Below are positions 11,606 through 22,710 of a DNA stretch of 64,000 nt, in pieces. Both the position numbers and the translations under genes were made by a program. Source of the stretch: Diadophis punctatus similis (Eukaryota > Chordata > Lepidosauria > Squamata > Dipsadidae); contig JALIGW010000063.1 of assembly GCA_023053685.1 (NCBI GenBank), positions 1,146,614-1,210,613 of the forward strand, in the 5' to 3' direction. The notes under the pieces are model-generated. The model was not told the DNA's origin. It was given only the letters and a program-made list of their open reading frames with translations, and searched no databases. Position 1 is the stretch's first letter. Every line of letters begins with the position of its first letter.

Positions 11606-12327
11606 ATCGCAAGAGGAAAGCAGCTGCCTCCAAGCCTGGCAGGGGCGGTGGCAATGGCAGAATCTGGCACTCGGGGAGGTTAGCACACTCCCAGCCATGC
11701 CCTGCACTGCCTCTGACTGCTTAGGGCAGCGGGCTCAGCCCCCCGTGTGTTGTGATCCCCTCTGAGCCTTCGCCTGCGCCGCCAGCGTCTCCCGAAGCCG
11801 CCACCATCGGAGCTGCAACAGGCGAGCGTGGCAGGGCAAAGGGGGGGAATGGCTCATCTGGAGCAGCTCCCTCGCACCCGGGGGCAGCAGGGACAAACTG
11901 CAGGGGAGCAGCTCCAAACGAGCCCATATTCTTCTGAAGCCGCGAACTCGCACACCGGTAGGCAAGTCCCGGGCTCAGATTGCCCATTCTACAGCTCCTC
12001 CCGGCCTCCCAAAGTCTCTCGAAGTGAGTCCAAGGAGAGAACAGGGATGCACAGAGCTGTCCGTGCTTCCAAAACGCTGTAGGGACTGGAGCGAAGGGGT
12101 GGGTGGGGGAGAGGAAGCCGGAAGCGCTTGCCTGGCTCGTCGCTGCTTGTGCTTTTCTGGCGCGGGAGGTGGAGGGGGATGGGACTGGGGATATGGAGCT
12201 ACCCCGGCGGCAGCAAAGGAAAAAAGGAAAGGGGGAAGGGAAGGGAAGGGAGGCCCCAACTCCGGAGCTTTCCCATCAAGGCAGTCCAGAGCGAACGAGC
12301 GATCCAGCAGGAGCTCTGCCTGCGCCA

Positions 12328-12388
12328 ATGGGACTCACGTGGCTGCCGCAGCTGCTCGCCCACCTGGCCGGGGTGGTGCTGGCTGCAG
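12328..12388 (+). CDS. Candidate captured first coding exon (signal peptide then splice donor)
   Basis: ATG at 12328 gives 20 residues that look like a signal peptide (MGLTWLPQLLAHLAG, then VVLAA), followed directly by a consensus donor CAG/GTGAGG at 12389. Upstream is several hundred bp of CpG-rich sequence resembling a vertebrate promoter and 5' UTR. It lies inside a hAT-type element, so it may be a copied gene fragment rather than a working gene. I do not recognise the gene, and no second exon is visible. Chance in GC-rich DNA is the main alternative. Confidence 0.3.
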
Positions 12389-12639
12389 GTGAGGGGCTTG
12401 GAGGGTGGGGGGATGCCTGCAGGCAAAGGAGTGGGGGCACCCCCGGGCGCCTCCAGGCTCCGCTTGCCTCGCGGGGAGAGTGCCTATCATCACTGGCCTG
12501 TTCTGCCTTCCCTGAATTGGAGTCCAGCTCAGCCTTGCGATTCTTCCCCCCCTTCCTGGAGAAACCTGGGGGGCTCCTCTCCCCTTCTTGCTTCATTTGG
12601 AGGGAAGATCCTGCAAATATTGGCTGTCAAAATTACCTA

Positions 12640-12925
12640 ATGATTGGGGGAAGGAAAAAGGAAGGAGGGAGGAGATGAAAAGAAAAGGAAGGTGGGAGAA
12701 AGGAAAAGAAGGAAAAAGAAAGGAAGGAAGGAAGGAGATGAAAAGAAAAGGAAGGTGGGAGAAAGGGAAGGAAGGAAGGAGATGAAAAGAAAAGGAAGGT
12801 GGGAGAAAGGGAAAGAAGGAAAAAGGAAGGAAGGAGGGAGGGAGGAGATGAAAACAAAAGAAAGGTGGAGAGAAAGGGAAAGAAGGAAAAAGGAAGGAAG
12901 GAAGGAAGGAAGGAAGGTGCCCTGC
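12640..12925. repeat. Degenerate GGAA/GAAA purine tract
   Basis: Diverged tandem units of about 40-60 bp such as GAGATGAAAAGAAAAGGAAG recur at least four times inside the hAT-type element. Confidence 0.85.
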
Positions 12926-13210
12926 TGGGGATGATGGGATGATGGGACTTGGTGGGCACCCAGTTAGGAAAGGGCACCTGTTCTTCCCTGCCCCTCTTCT
13001 CCAGAAGCAGGGGAGGGAAGGCTCCTCCCCTCCAGCTCCGTTGCCCTGGCATGACCAGGGCAGGCAAAGCCATTGGTTGCTGGTGCCCAAGTCGGCTCTT
13101 GCAAGGGCTTCACCAGGCTGCAGACTGGCAGAAGAGCTTCCCAGGTGGTGCAGCTCAATTTGTAGCAGGCTGCACCAAAAAGAGGCTTCCTCTTCACCTG
13201 ACAACAATTA

Positions 13211-13604
13211 CAGGTAGTCCTCAACTTACAATTTAGTGATCGTTCAAAGTTAGAGAGGCACAGAAAATAAAGGTAACTTATGACCGTTTTTCACACTTAT
13301 GACTGTTGTAGCATCCCTACGGTCATGTGATAAAAATTCAGATGCTTGGCAACTGGCTCATATTTATGACAGTCGCCGTGTCCCGGGGAGTCATGTGATC
13401 CCCTTTTGCAACCTTCTGGCAAGCAAAGTCAATGGGGAAGCTGGATTCTCTTAACAACGGGGTTACTCACTTATCAACTGCAGGGATTCACTTAACAACT
13501 GCAGCAAGAAAAGTCGTAACATGGAGCAAACCTCGGTTAACCAATGTCTCACTTAACAGCAGAAATGTTGGGCTCAGTTGTGGTCATAAGTTGAGGACTA
13601 CCTG
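13211..13604. mobile_element. Tigger-like MITE nested in the hAT element
   Basis: The inverted ends CAGGTAGTCCTCAACTTAC and AAGTTGAGGACTACCTG are flanked by TA on both sides, as for Tc1/mariner insertions. It is 394 bp with no transposase. Confidence 0.75.
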
Positions 13605-13770
13605 TATAAAAAGGGTTCTTGCTCAGAATGAGGGGTTCAGCTGGGAGGCTACTAAAAGGCAGCCAAAGGCAGGACTGGAGACCTTCGGTGGCCCTGGGGA
13701 AAAGAAAGGAAAAGAAAGGAGGAAAGGAAAGAGGGACCAAGCGAGGCACCCATTGAAATGAGTGACATTG

Positions 13771-13950
13771 AGTGGCCACACCCACCCAGTCACATGACCA
13801 TGAAGCCACTCCCACCTGGTCACATGGCCGGCAAGCCACTCCCACGGTCACATGACCGACAAGCCCCCCCACCTGGTCACATGGCCGGCAAGCCACTCCC
13901 ACCCAGTCACATGACCATCAAGCCACACCCACAAAATAAGCCACACCCAC
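13771..13950. repeat. Short tandem repeat of GTCACATGACC units
   Basis: Units of about 28-35 bp alternate GTCACATGACC or GTCACATGGCC with GCCACTCCCAC. A related stretch is at 55060-55100. Confidence 0.7.
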
Positions 13951-14378
13951 AGAGTGGTAGTAAAAAAAATTAGAACCCTCCCCTGGGCACAGGACAGAAA
14001 TATTGTAGGGTACTTGTATGTGTTCACAAACCTACCTATCGACCTACCTACCTACATACATACATACATAGGGCACAGGACAGAAATATTGTAGGGTACT
14101 TCTGGTTCAAGCAACTGTTGGCCCCAGACTCCCTTTACTAGCTGTGTTGAAAAAGGCAGAGTCCAAGGCAGAACCCTCCAGACAAATGATCTGGTGCTGG
14201 CTGGCTGAAATTGACTGGGTCTTCTCCATCAGCCAGGGTGGGCTCAGAATCCCATCTGGGGTGCCATTATTAGAAGAAAAAAATTGGTTTGATTCAGGGC
14301 CAGATTTTCCGAAGAGAAATTTCATACACAGAGCACAGGATAGATTTCTTGAAACAGAAGTGAATTTTATTCTACAGC

Positions 14379-15206
14379 AGGGGTCCTTAAACTACGGCCC
14401 ATGGGCCGGATATGGACCCCCGACACAATGTATCTGGCCCGCGCAGTGGTGGGATTAAGCCCCGCCCCTCACCTCCCAGTCACTCCTGGTGTGACTGGCT
14501 TTTCCCATATCCCTCATTGCCCCTCCTCCAGTCATCGACCTTATATATTTCTTGCAGAATCTAGCTGCACTTCTGCGTACTTCTGCTCACCGCTGCTCAC
14601 AAAAGTAAGGCCGAAGGGCATGGGCTGGCAGGTGGGCAGGGGAAGGTTAGTGGCAGATGGGTGAAACAGCAGTGGATGGACTGACATACGCGGGGAGGGA
14701 GGGGAGGCACATGGGAGATCACAGCATCGGAGCCCTTCCCAGGTGTTTCCCAAAGCTGGCCTGGCCTGCGAGGGGAGCACATGGGAGATTGCGGCATAGG
14801 AGCCCTTCCTAGGTTTTTCCTGAAACTGGTCTGGCCTGTGAGGGTAGCACACAGTAGATCGCTGGCTGCACTAGCCCGGAAGCAGCACATTGCTGGAAGC
14901 AAGGCCCAAGGTGGAGAGGAAGGCGGCTCAGGAGAGCATTTACTGGAGTTCTGTGTACTCTTGGGCCTCCCGCCTATCTCTGCAAGGCAGGAAGAAAGCC
15001 GGAAAAGTCTTTGCCCACACTCTCCCGGGGCCCTGGTCTCGGCGCCGATTCGAGTACGTCCTCCTTGGAGCACTAAGACTCGAAGGCTGGTTGTGCCAAG
15101 GCATCCCACCACTCCTGCTGCTTTGAGCTTGGAGCTGTAAACTGCAACCAGGAAGCACTATGGAGGAGAGAAGTCACTGAGGTCAACCCTAGCTTTTCTG
15201 TCCATT
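14379..15206. mobile_element. hAT-like sequence shared by all three spacers
   Basis: It begins CAGGGGTCCTTAAACTACGG and GGGCCGGATATGG, a common vertebrate hAT terminus. Shorter versions are at 42294-42600 and 60000-60425. The right terminus is not identified. Confidence 0.45.
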
Positions 15207-15456
15207 GCAGCTCGGAATCTCAAATGCGGCCGAGAATGAACATTGTGTTGTACCCATCCCGGACACTAGATCAGCCTTCTGTGAACTCCTCATCTCTCAA
15301 TGGGCCTGACCGCTCACCAATCGCTGGGTCACCTGAACTCCCAGTGATGGGATGGGGTCCTTCAGGCACAAAGCTTGGCCACCTGTTTTGTAGCTCCAGC
15401 CAGTGGCTACAACACAAAAGTTCATTCTCAGCCGTGTTTGAGATTCCTAGCTGCAG
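15207..15456. mobile_element. Small element with terminal inverted repeats of about 35 bp
   Basis: GCAGCTCGGAATCTCAAATG at the left is mirrored by CATTCTCAGCC...GATTCCTAGCTGC at the right. It is also present before copy C (42623-42872). It is missing before copy D, where a deletion spans the region. Confidence 0.5.
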
Positions 15457-15652
15457 TTTACTCGTGAGCACCTGAGCACGTGCGTTGGGACTATCAAATG
15501 GGGCTGTTAGAAGAAATATTCTTCTGGGTTCAGTTCCAACTGGGGAGAAAGACACTGGAAAGATGGTGGCTGATTGGAAAGATGGTTTTTAATGGTAGAC
15601 TGGACCACATGGTTTGAGGTCCTGGGCAAAAGCATATGGGAGAGAGAGACAG

Positions 15653-15802
15653 AGAGAGGGGGGGAGGGAGGGAGGGGGAGGGGGAAGGGGAGGGGGAGGG
15701 GGAGGGGGAAGGGGAAGGGGAGGGGGAAGGGGAGGGGGAGAGGGAGGGGGAAGAGGAGGGGGAGAGGGAGAGGGAGAGGGAGAGGGAGAGGGAGAGGGAG
15801 AG
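15653..15802. repeat. G-rich purine microsatellite, (GGGGGA)n and (GGGAGA)n
   Basis: The same locus in the other spacers is (GA)n (43126-43276) or (GACAGA)n (60588-60720). Confidence 0.95.
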
Positions 15803-17121
15803 AGATTTATACCCTCTGTTTGGCTTTAAATTTGAGCTTGTATTCTGATTGGTTGTCAGACTCCTATGGGGCCATGTGGGGGTAACTCTGCAGGTTGTGT
15901 TTTGAGTCCTAAGCTTGGTTGAGCCTTGCTGGGTGTGATGATATAATGAAAGGGTTTTGGACAATTCCTACTATGGCCCTGCTTGAAAGAGGTAGATCTT
16001 TGTTATGTAGAATAGACTGGCCCAGGCCTTAATGGCCCATTGACAAAGATAGGGGGGCGGTCAGTTTCTGCCTTCCTTTTATGGGAAATATTCTGCCCTT
16101 TTAATATTTCCTAAAATATCTCATTTTCCTATGAGAGGGGTGGTGCTATCTTCCTACAGGGCCCATCCCATCCAGTACATCCATGGAAGCGGAGAAAGGG
16201 CCACTATGAAGCAGTTTCTATAAATACTAAAAAAATTCTATCCCTTCTGTAAATTTCTTCCTATTTACCCAAGAATACCTTGAATAGACTGTCCCTTTCC
16301 TGCCTCTTAGTCAGCTCTCATCTAAAAAAATTATACTTCTAGAACGGATGGAAATGAAATGTCCCTTCAAGCACAAAAGGAATTTTAAAATCGGTTCAAA
16401 ATGAGGATTAATATCTGGATATCTGGATAGAATAGAAAATCACAAAGAAGACCTGCTCTTAACATTAGGCAGGGTTCAAGGATGCAGATGGTGTCAGAGA
16501 GCACTAGAGTTAAGTGTTAAGAACCTAGACTGCCACTGAACTGCATAGCTCTGAGTGACCTTCTCTAGCATTCTCTGGAGACCTTATGAAACAATGGTGG
16601 ACAGCAGAAGTCAATTCCCTGGGTATTGGAGCAACTTCCTCCTGCATCACTTTCTGGACATGTCCTGGCAGGAAGGATGAGAACCATTAGAGAAGGGTGT
16701 TTCCAGGGGTATGCAACATTTCACAAGAATCCTTTTCTCCAGCTGCCCCTCTGTGCATGGAGCCCTGGAAGACGAGAAATTATCACTCACAGTAATTATC
16801 ACAACCACAGACTTTGAGACATCTACTGCTACTTTTCCAGTGACTCCCAATGATATAACTTCAGACTGAAGCAACATGGAATGGATCTTGCATCAGAAAA
16901 AGATATAAGCCTCTACTCATGCTGAATGGTTTGCACAGGATTTAGGACACAGGCAGGGGCTGTGCTGCTGAATGTACCTTTCCCTCTTTTCTAGATAAAG
17001 CTCATTTGTTTCTGTTTTTTGATTAAGGAAAGCCCCTGGATATTCCATTTTCTGAGAGTGCTTTGAAATAATCTAACTCTTCTTCAGGAACAGGAAGGGG
17101 ATTGATTGAAGCCCATCAATT
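15803..17121 (+). other. 5' flank of copy B, conserved before C and D
   Basis: Nearly identical sequence precedes each exon 1 (43277-47138, with insertions, and 60721-62038). It must include the promoter, but only the TATA-like site can be pointed to. No other gene is visible. Confidence 0.6.
16904..16909 (+). promoter_or_regulatory. TATA-like element conserved upstream of B, C and D
   Basis: TATAAG lies exactly 218 bp before the ATG of copies B, C (46921-46926) and D (61821-61826), inside a block of more than 1 kb that is nearly identical upstream of all three. Conservation alone is weak evidence because the whole flank was duplicated. A core promoter role is inference. Confidence 0.25.
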
Positions 17122-17328
17122 ATGGACCTCCTGCTTCTGCTTTCGATGCTACTGGTGTCACAGCCGGTCTCTGGGAAGCTTAGAATGAAGTGCCCACTGC
17201 ACCTGGATAGAGAAAGACTATGGAACTACTATGCCGGGAGACCATCTCATCGGTATAGTCACCAGTGCAGCTACACTAAACCAGAAAATATTTTTTTTCG
17301 ACCGGCTTCCTTATAGTCAATCTCACTA
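17122..17328 (+). pseudogene. V2R copy B exon 1, frameshifted
   Basis: ATG at 17122 opens a leucine-rich signal peptide (MDLLLLLSMLL) and the conserved KLRMKCPL start of the mature ectodomain. The exon is 207 nt instead of 218. After residue 35 or so the frame shifts and stops at 17314-17316, although the DNA stays homologous to C and D up to the donor GTAAGT at 17329. Confidence 0.85.
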
Positions 17329-18026
17329 GTAAGTTATTCAATGTGAATAACTTCACATTGCAGTTCTAAGACTCTCATTCTTTTCTCCTTGTTCTGCTTA
17401 CTCCTCAATTTCAGGAATAGGTTAATTTTGTTGATTGATCAGATTTCTGTGGGTTTCCTCTTTTGTCTTTACTTAGATACACAAATACGAAGTTGGAGCA
17501 GAAAAAAATACCTGAAAGAAGTCCACATTATTTTCCTCTCCAAGTCCAAACTAGAATTTATGACTTGAATGATGCCTTTTATTTAAAGTAGTAATTGTTG
17601 TAGTTAACCCTTGACCAGCTCATTTCCATATTGTTATAACTGCTCATTGATATTCAATGCCTGATCCTTATAGGAATAGAGGATGACTTGATTTTAGAAC
17701 AGCTTTTCTGTTATTATGAAATATCCTCTTCCTTTTATGATGGTTGAACTTTAAAAAATGAATTGCTTTGCAGACTGGGTACTGTGCTGATGTAAATTAC
17801 TGCTGGAATAAATAATAGACTATTTTTGATTCTTATCTGCTTCCCATTTTCTCAACATTTACAAATAGTAAATGTTGATGGGTGACTATCATTTGCCTCT
17901 GGCTTTTTTATCATTATTGGATTCGTGTGTCATGTGTTGATAAAAAGAATGAAATTGGAAAAGAAATGTATTTTATTACTGCTGTTGATGAAACTTGTAT
18001 TAACCAAAACATTTTTTTTGCACTAG

Positions 18027-18315
18027 TGTACCTTATGATCGCAAAGGAATAGAACACTTTATTTTCACCATTCAAGAGAGCAACAAGAATATCCAGCTCC
18101 TGTGCAATCTCACACTTGGCTACAATATCCATGACAACTATTTGAAAACGCTCGGCACTTCAGAAGTCTTGCTGGACATGCTCTCTACTGGAGAAGCCAA
18201 TGTTCCCAACTACGGCTGTGGAAAGAAGGACAACATTTTGACTCTTCTTGATGCAGCTGACAGAGAGATTTCCATCCAGATGTCAACATTAGTAGGCCCC
18301 TACAAAGTCCCACAG
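18027..18315 (+). CDS. V2R copy B exon 2 (ectodomain)
   Basis: The acceptor CACTAG ends at 18026 and the donor GT is at 18316. The 289 nt complete the split codon and then give 96 residues, including [14 protein letters not shown] and [10 protein letters not shown], ending in the family motif YKVPQ. It is open throughout and differs from copy C by about six residues. It forms the first part of the Venus flytrap (ANF-receptor) lobe. Confidence 0.88.
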
Positions 18316-18637
18316 GTTTGTTTGTGTGTTTCTCTATATAGTAAAGTGAGTTGGGTGATAGTGGATGCATGATAGATCCAACCATATCTTTTCTATGGAA
18401 TTCAAGAACTGCTTTTCACTATGTCCATTTTAGGTGTCATGCCCGAGAACTGGGATACACGTTAGAATGGGAGGATGCATTAAAACAGTCAGATCCTCTC
18501 TTGATAGCATCTCTATTGCTTTGGGGGCTTCTGATGCATACTTGTGAAGGTGAGGAGAGGCTCTGCATCCAATCAAACAGGGTTCTGTACAATAGGATAG
18601 TACAACACTGATAGAAGGCTCATAATTTGTATATGAT

Positions 18638-18710
18638 AGCAATAGCATTTAGACTTATATACTGCTTCATAGGGCTTTCCAGCCCTCTCTAAGTGGTTCA
18701 CTTTATTTAA
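18638..18710 (-). mobile_element. Fragment of a tRNA-derived SINE
   Basis: ATAGCAATAGCATTTAGACT and CCTCTCTAAG match the 3' part of the SINE at 29881-30110, inverted. Confidence 0.55.
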
Positions 18711-19086
18711 AAAATTACAAGCATATTAGCCAACATGCCAACTATTTTTACCCTTTTGTATTTAGAATCAAATTCGTCATAAAAGCTTCAAGAGCAATAG
18801 AGCCCACAGAGTTGATTTTCTACAAGATGAACTTAAAAAAAAAATCCCACATTGTGAGTCCCACTATTGGCAGGTTGATTTACACATATGTATAAATAAT
18901 ACTTCCTATAACCAGTTTGGTGGAAGATGGCAATAATATTTTCTAAATATAAAAAAGGGTATAAAAATACCCAATCAATTATTGTCCCATTGGTCAAATA
19001 GATAATGTGGCAAAAAGAAATGCTATGTTCCTTTGGAGTAGAGATAATAGTAGCTCGGTGAACCATTAACAAATAATTTCTTGCCA

Positions 19087-20040
19087 AAGGCTTTATTTAT
19101 TTATTTATTCATTTATTTATTAAATTTGTTTGCCACCTGTCTCACTGCAAAGTGACTCTGCGCAGCTTACAATATTAAAATTGATTAAACTACAGAAAAA
19201 CACATTTGTGATAGCACTAAAAATACAATAAAAATACAAATTACTAACTATACCTAAAACATAGTGTCGACCCCGAAGATGACATATGTGTAGCCATATT
19301 TAATTGTAGCCTTTATGATCTCTTTCTATTAGGTTTTAGGTTTGTAGTAACTGAATTTAGCAAATATTTCAGGTTTGCCACTTTCTAGCTGTTGACAGCG
19401 GGGTGTAAAGATAAAGAGGAAATGTTATGTCCTTTGCCGTGGGAAGAGAGACAATGTCTGCAGTTGGCCGAAGGTGGAGCTTGGAGTCACCAGCTTGTTG
19501 GACTGAGAGTTGATTGAGGATTGTGACTCAGGGGGAAAGTTTCAAACTTTTGCTTTTATTGGGTGTAATTCCAGATCCGGTTCAGAGTCGGAATTACACC
19601 AAGTCCTTGCCAATTTAATGTGTTCCTAATAAATGGATTTGCAAAGGAAGATGGATGCCTTGGACTTAACCTTTTGGGACATGTTACTTGGGGGTTTGAC
19701 ACATGGGGTGGGAGGGAGTAGGGTGAGCAGGCTGGGAGGTGGGATCTGCTATTGATCAATCAAACACCTCCAACATAACAAACCCCCATTGGGGTCACAA
19801 GCCAACTGACCAAGTCAGGTCTTCAGTCTCTTGCAGAAGGTCAGGAGAGTGGGAACTGACCTCACTCTGGGAGACAAGATGTTCCAAAGGGCAGGAGCAA
19901 TGGCAGAGAACATTCTTCTCCTGGAACAAGCCAACCAGAATTCCCTGACTGATGGGTTCTCCTCTACTGGCACAAATGGGGGTGGCTGGCCAATTCCTTT
20001 GGAGTGAGATGGTTCCTCAAGCTTTAGAAAGAGTTTTCAC
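19087..20040. mobile_element. Degenerate LINE and LTR-like remnants in copy B intron 2
   Basis: 19087-19260 looks like an old L2 3' end (TTTATTTA tract, then TTGCCACCTGTCTCACTG). 19420-19700 has an AATAAA and LTR-like composition but no proven ends. The rest is unassigned. No exon is visible. Confidence 0.4.
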
Positions 20041-20044
20041 TAAC

Positions 20045-20950
20045 CAACCACTCTCAGCATGTAGTCCTCAATGGAACTGCATCCATATGGAGGAAATAAT
20101 GCAGTGTAGTACCCCAAGATTCTCTCTTCGGCCCAGTATTTTTCAACATCTTCACAAATGATCTAGATGAGGGGAAAGAAGGGGAACTCGTCAAATTTGC
20201 AGATGACACTTGTTAATGTATTAGCAGAGTATTCCTTGTGTTACCAAGGTTGTGCATACAGAAACATTTAGATTGAGATCAGTTGTGAATAAGTACTCAG
20301 CCACACACAGATACACTAACTTGGTTTAAAAATTTACTTTAAGAAATAGCATGTTCCTATAAACAGTCCAAAGTCATACACTTAACAGTCATAATAACAA
20401 TCCAAGTATTATCCAGTACAAATACATTTTAGCTATAATACATAACTACAACACAGAGAGAAATGCAGAGCATACATACTCTAGGCCTTGCTCTAATGAG
20501 TAGCAGAGAACAAAGACAAACAGAGAGGTACTCCCAGAGGAATAAGCTGTGAACTCTAGCTCCCTCTTGTGGCAGTCTGCAACACCTCAGCTAAACAGAC
20601 ACACTTCTGTTAAAAGCTAAACATATATTGTCCTATCCAATATTAGTTATGGTCAGAGACACTAAGCTGGGAAAAAATTGGAAGATGGACTCAAGGTTCA
20701 GAAGGATTTTGATAGAGTTAAGCACTGGGCCCTATCCAATGAAATGCAATTCAGTGGTGAGAAAAGTAAAGTCCTATTCCTAGACAAGAAATACTAAATG
20801 CACAGTTATAGAATACTTGATATCTGGCAGAGCTGTAGCAACTGTGAGAGAAATCTAGATGTCCTACTGGACCATGACTTACATATGAGACACCAGTATA
20901 CTGCAGCTGCCAAAAAAGCCAATGCAGACCTAGGCTGCATCAATAGAGGG
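20045..20950 (+). mobile_element. CR1-type reverse transcriptase fragment, interrupted
   Basis: Conceptual translation reads like CR1 RT around [19 protein letters not shown] and KFADDT, then resumes after an insertion with matching context. It is frameshifted and old. Confidence 0.6.
20211..20657. mobile_element. Insertion of about 447 bp (LTR-like) within the CR1 fragment
   Basis: It starts TGTTAATG and is flanked by the direct repeat GACACT (20205-20210, 20658-20663). Its right end does not finish in CA, so LTR status is uncertain. Confidence 0.45.
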
Positions 20951-21501
20951 ATGGGGACAAATTGATAAAGGAGAATATTTGTAGCTCAGTGTTGAAGTGA
21001 CGGCTTCTTGTTGATTTCTGAGCTTGGTTATTTTCTTGCAGATATTTCATTACCCAAACTAGGTAACATTATCAGTGATAGTAAGGAATAGGGAATGCTC
21101 TCAAATTTATCTTCTAGTGACTTGCCCTGTAAGCGCTGGTGGGAATGGTTTTGGAGGGGTTTTGGTGGGCTGTTTATTGTTAGCTTGTTTGGCAGTTCCT
21201 TGATTGGGGTATTGTTTACTTCTTGATTGTTGGTCTGATGTTAATCAAAATCAATTAACCAACATCATGCTAATCAACACCAATTATTCTCATTAATTAT
21301 TGGTGCAAAATGAAAGCTATGGAAACTACAGAATCCCAAAACTGTGTCTGTTAGAACAGACAAAATTTCAGCTAAAGATCTCTCAGCTTATACAACTGAC
21401 AAATTATATGAGGAACTATGTCTCCCTGTCTCTTGTACAACTGGCGAAGAAAGTAAAAAGATGGCTGCACAAAGAATCTGAAATATAGAAGCAGAGAAAG
21501 A

Positions 21502-21725
21502 TAGCAATAGCAATAGCACTTAGACTTATATACCACTTCACAGTACTTTACAGTCCTCTCTAAGCAGTCAGCATTTTGTCTCCAACAATTTGGGTCCTCA
21601 TTTTCCTGACCTCAGAAGGATGGAAGGCGGAGTCGGTGAGACTCAAATTGCCAAACTGCAGGCAGTTGGAAATCAGCAGAAGTAGCCTGCAGTACTGCAT
21701 TTTAACCACTGCACCACTGCGGTGC
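21502..21725 (-). mobile_element. tRNA-derived SINE, minus orientation
   Basis: It is the reverse complement of the 29881-30110 element, including CTGCAGTACTGCA and GGGTCCTCATTTTCC. Confidence 0.6.
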
Positions 21726-21912
21726 TTCTATTTTTATATAGAGTCTCACGTATTAAGTCTTCTTAATATTCTGCATTTAATATTTTAAACAATGGCCAAT
21801 TGACAAATTATTCTAAGATGTTTATCAAAATGAAGTTGGATTTATTTAAAACTCATATTTTGGACTTGACCTGACCCCAAATATAACACAGCCTTCTTCA
21901 TTGCTTTTCCAG

Positions 21913-22710
21913 ATTACTGATAAAATTGCTTCAGAGTCTCTGAGTGATAAAAGTAAATTCCCTTTTTTCCACCGGATGCTCCCCAAAGAGGGGTTTCAGT
22001 ATTCGGCAATTGTCCAAGTGCTTCTTCATTTCAGATGGACCTTGATTGGTCTTCTTGCTCCGGACACAGAGGAGGGAGAGAATTTCCTGAGGATTTTTCC
22101 TCCTTTGCTTGTCAGGAATGGAATTTGTGTCGTTATATCACAGCGATTCACAATGACTGGAGAGCCAGCACCCTTCAGGGATTCCAGCTTTTCTCAGTGG
22201 GAACAAGTCAATGTCTTTGTTCACTTCATAGGACGTATTATCGTTTCAAGCACATTTGATATTTTTCAACTAACACTTGACACTTTGTCAGGACCCATTG
22301 GAGGGAAAATCTGGATCACCACAACTTTGGGAAAATATATAATGTATCATCGTGGACGTCACAAATATCTCCATAGTATTTGGAGCTTTGGATTTATGCA
22401 AAAGATAAGCCGGCAATATGGTGCTTTTGAAAGCTATTACTTTATAGACCGCCAATATGAAAAGAAGAATTTCCAGTGCTCTTTTTCAAGGCATGCTTTT
22501 TCTGTCAAAGGCCGGAAAAGATGCACCCAAAAAACTCCAGTGAAGACACAACAGAAATTGAATGGGATGCAGGTTGCAAACAGTGGCTCTATTTACCTTA
22601 TCTATATGACTCTGGCCCACGTCTTGAAGGCTGCGTGTTCATCCAGATCCTGGAGGAGAAGGAAGAAGACCCAGGGGACATTGGGGCATCAAAGTCTACA
22701 GCCATGGCAG
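21913..22710 (+). CDS. V2R copy B exon 3 (ligand-binding lobe)
   Basis: The acceptor TTCCAG ends at 21912 and the donor GTATGG is at 22711. It is 798 nt (266 residues), phase 0 at both ends. It contains the V2R landmarks [33 protein letters not shown], a late cysteine pair (FQC and RC), the AHVLKA helix, and the exon-ending LQPWQ. By eye about 43 of 266 residues differ from copy C, far more than in exon 6. Confidence 0.9.

Larger units (their letters stand above)
10666..13985. mobile_element. 3.3-kb hAT-type element with CpG-rich, gene-like cargo
   Basis: The left terminus is CAGTAGTGGGTTCCTACC and the right terminus TTAGAACCCTCCCCTG, its imperfect inverted copy. Both are flanked by the exact 8-bp duplication GGCACAGG (10658-10665, 13986-13993). 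The interior includes an imperfect internal duplication, a CpG-rich segment (about 11700-12400), a purine tract, a nested Tigger-like MITE and a short tandem repeat. No transposase is seen, so it would be mobilised in trans. Confidence 0.7.

Noticed and set aside
12103..12678. 191-codon frame overlapping the signal-peptide candidate
   Set aside because: It starts upstream in presumed 5' UTR, reads through the splice donor into a purine tract, and has no domain.
15207..15456. Absence of the TIR element before copy D used as a phylogenetic marker
   Set aside because: The spacer before D ends abruptly inside neighbouring sequence still present in A-B (GCATAGGA joined to GTTGGGACT at about 60424), so it is a deletion and not an empty site.
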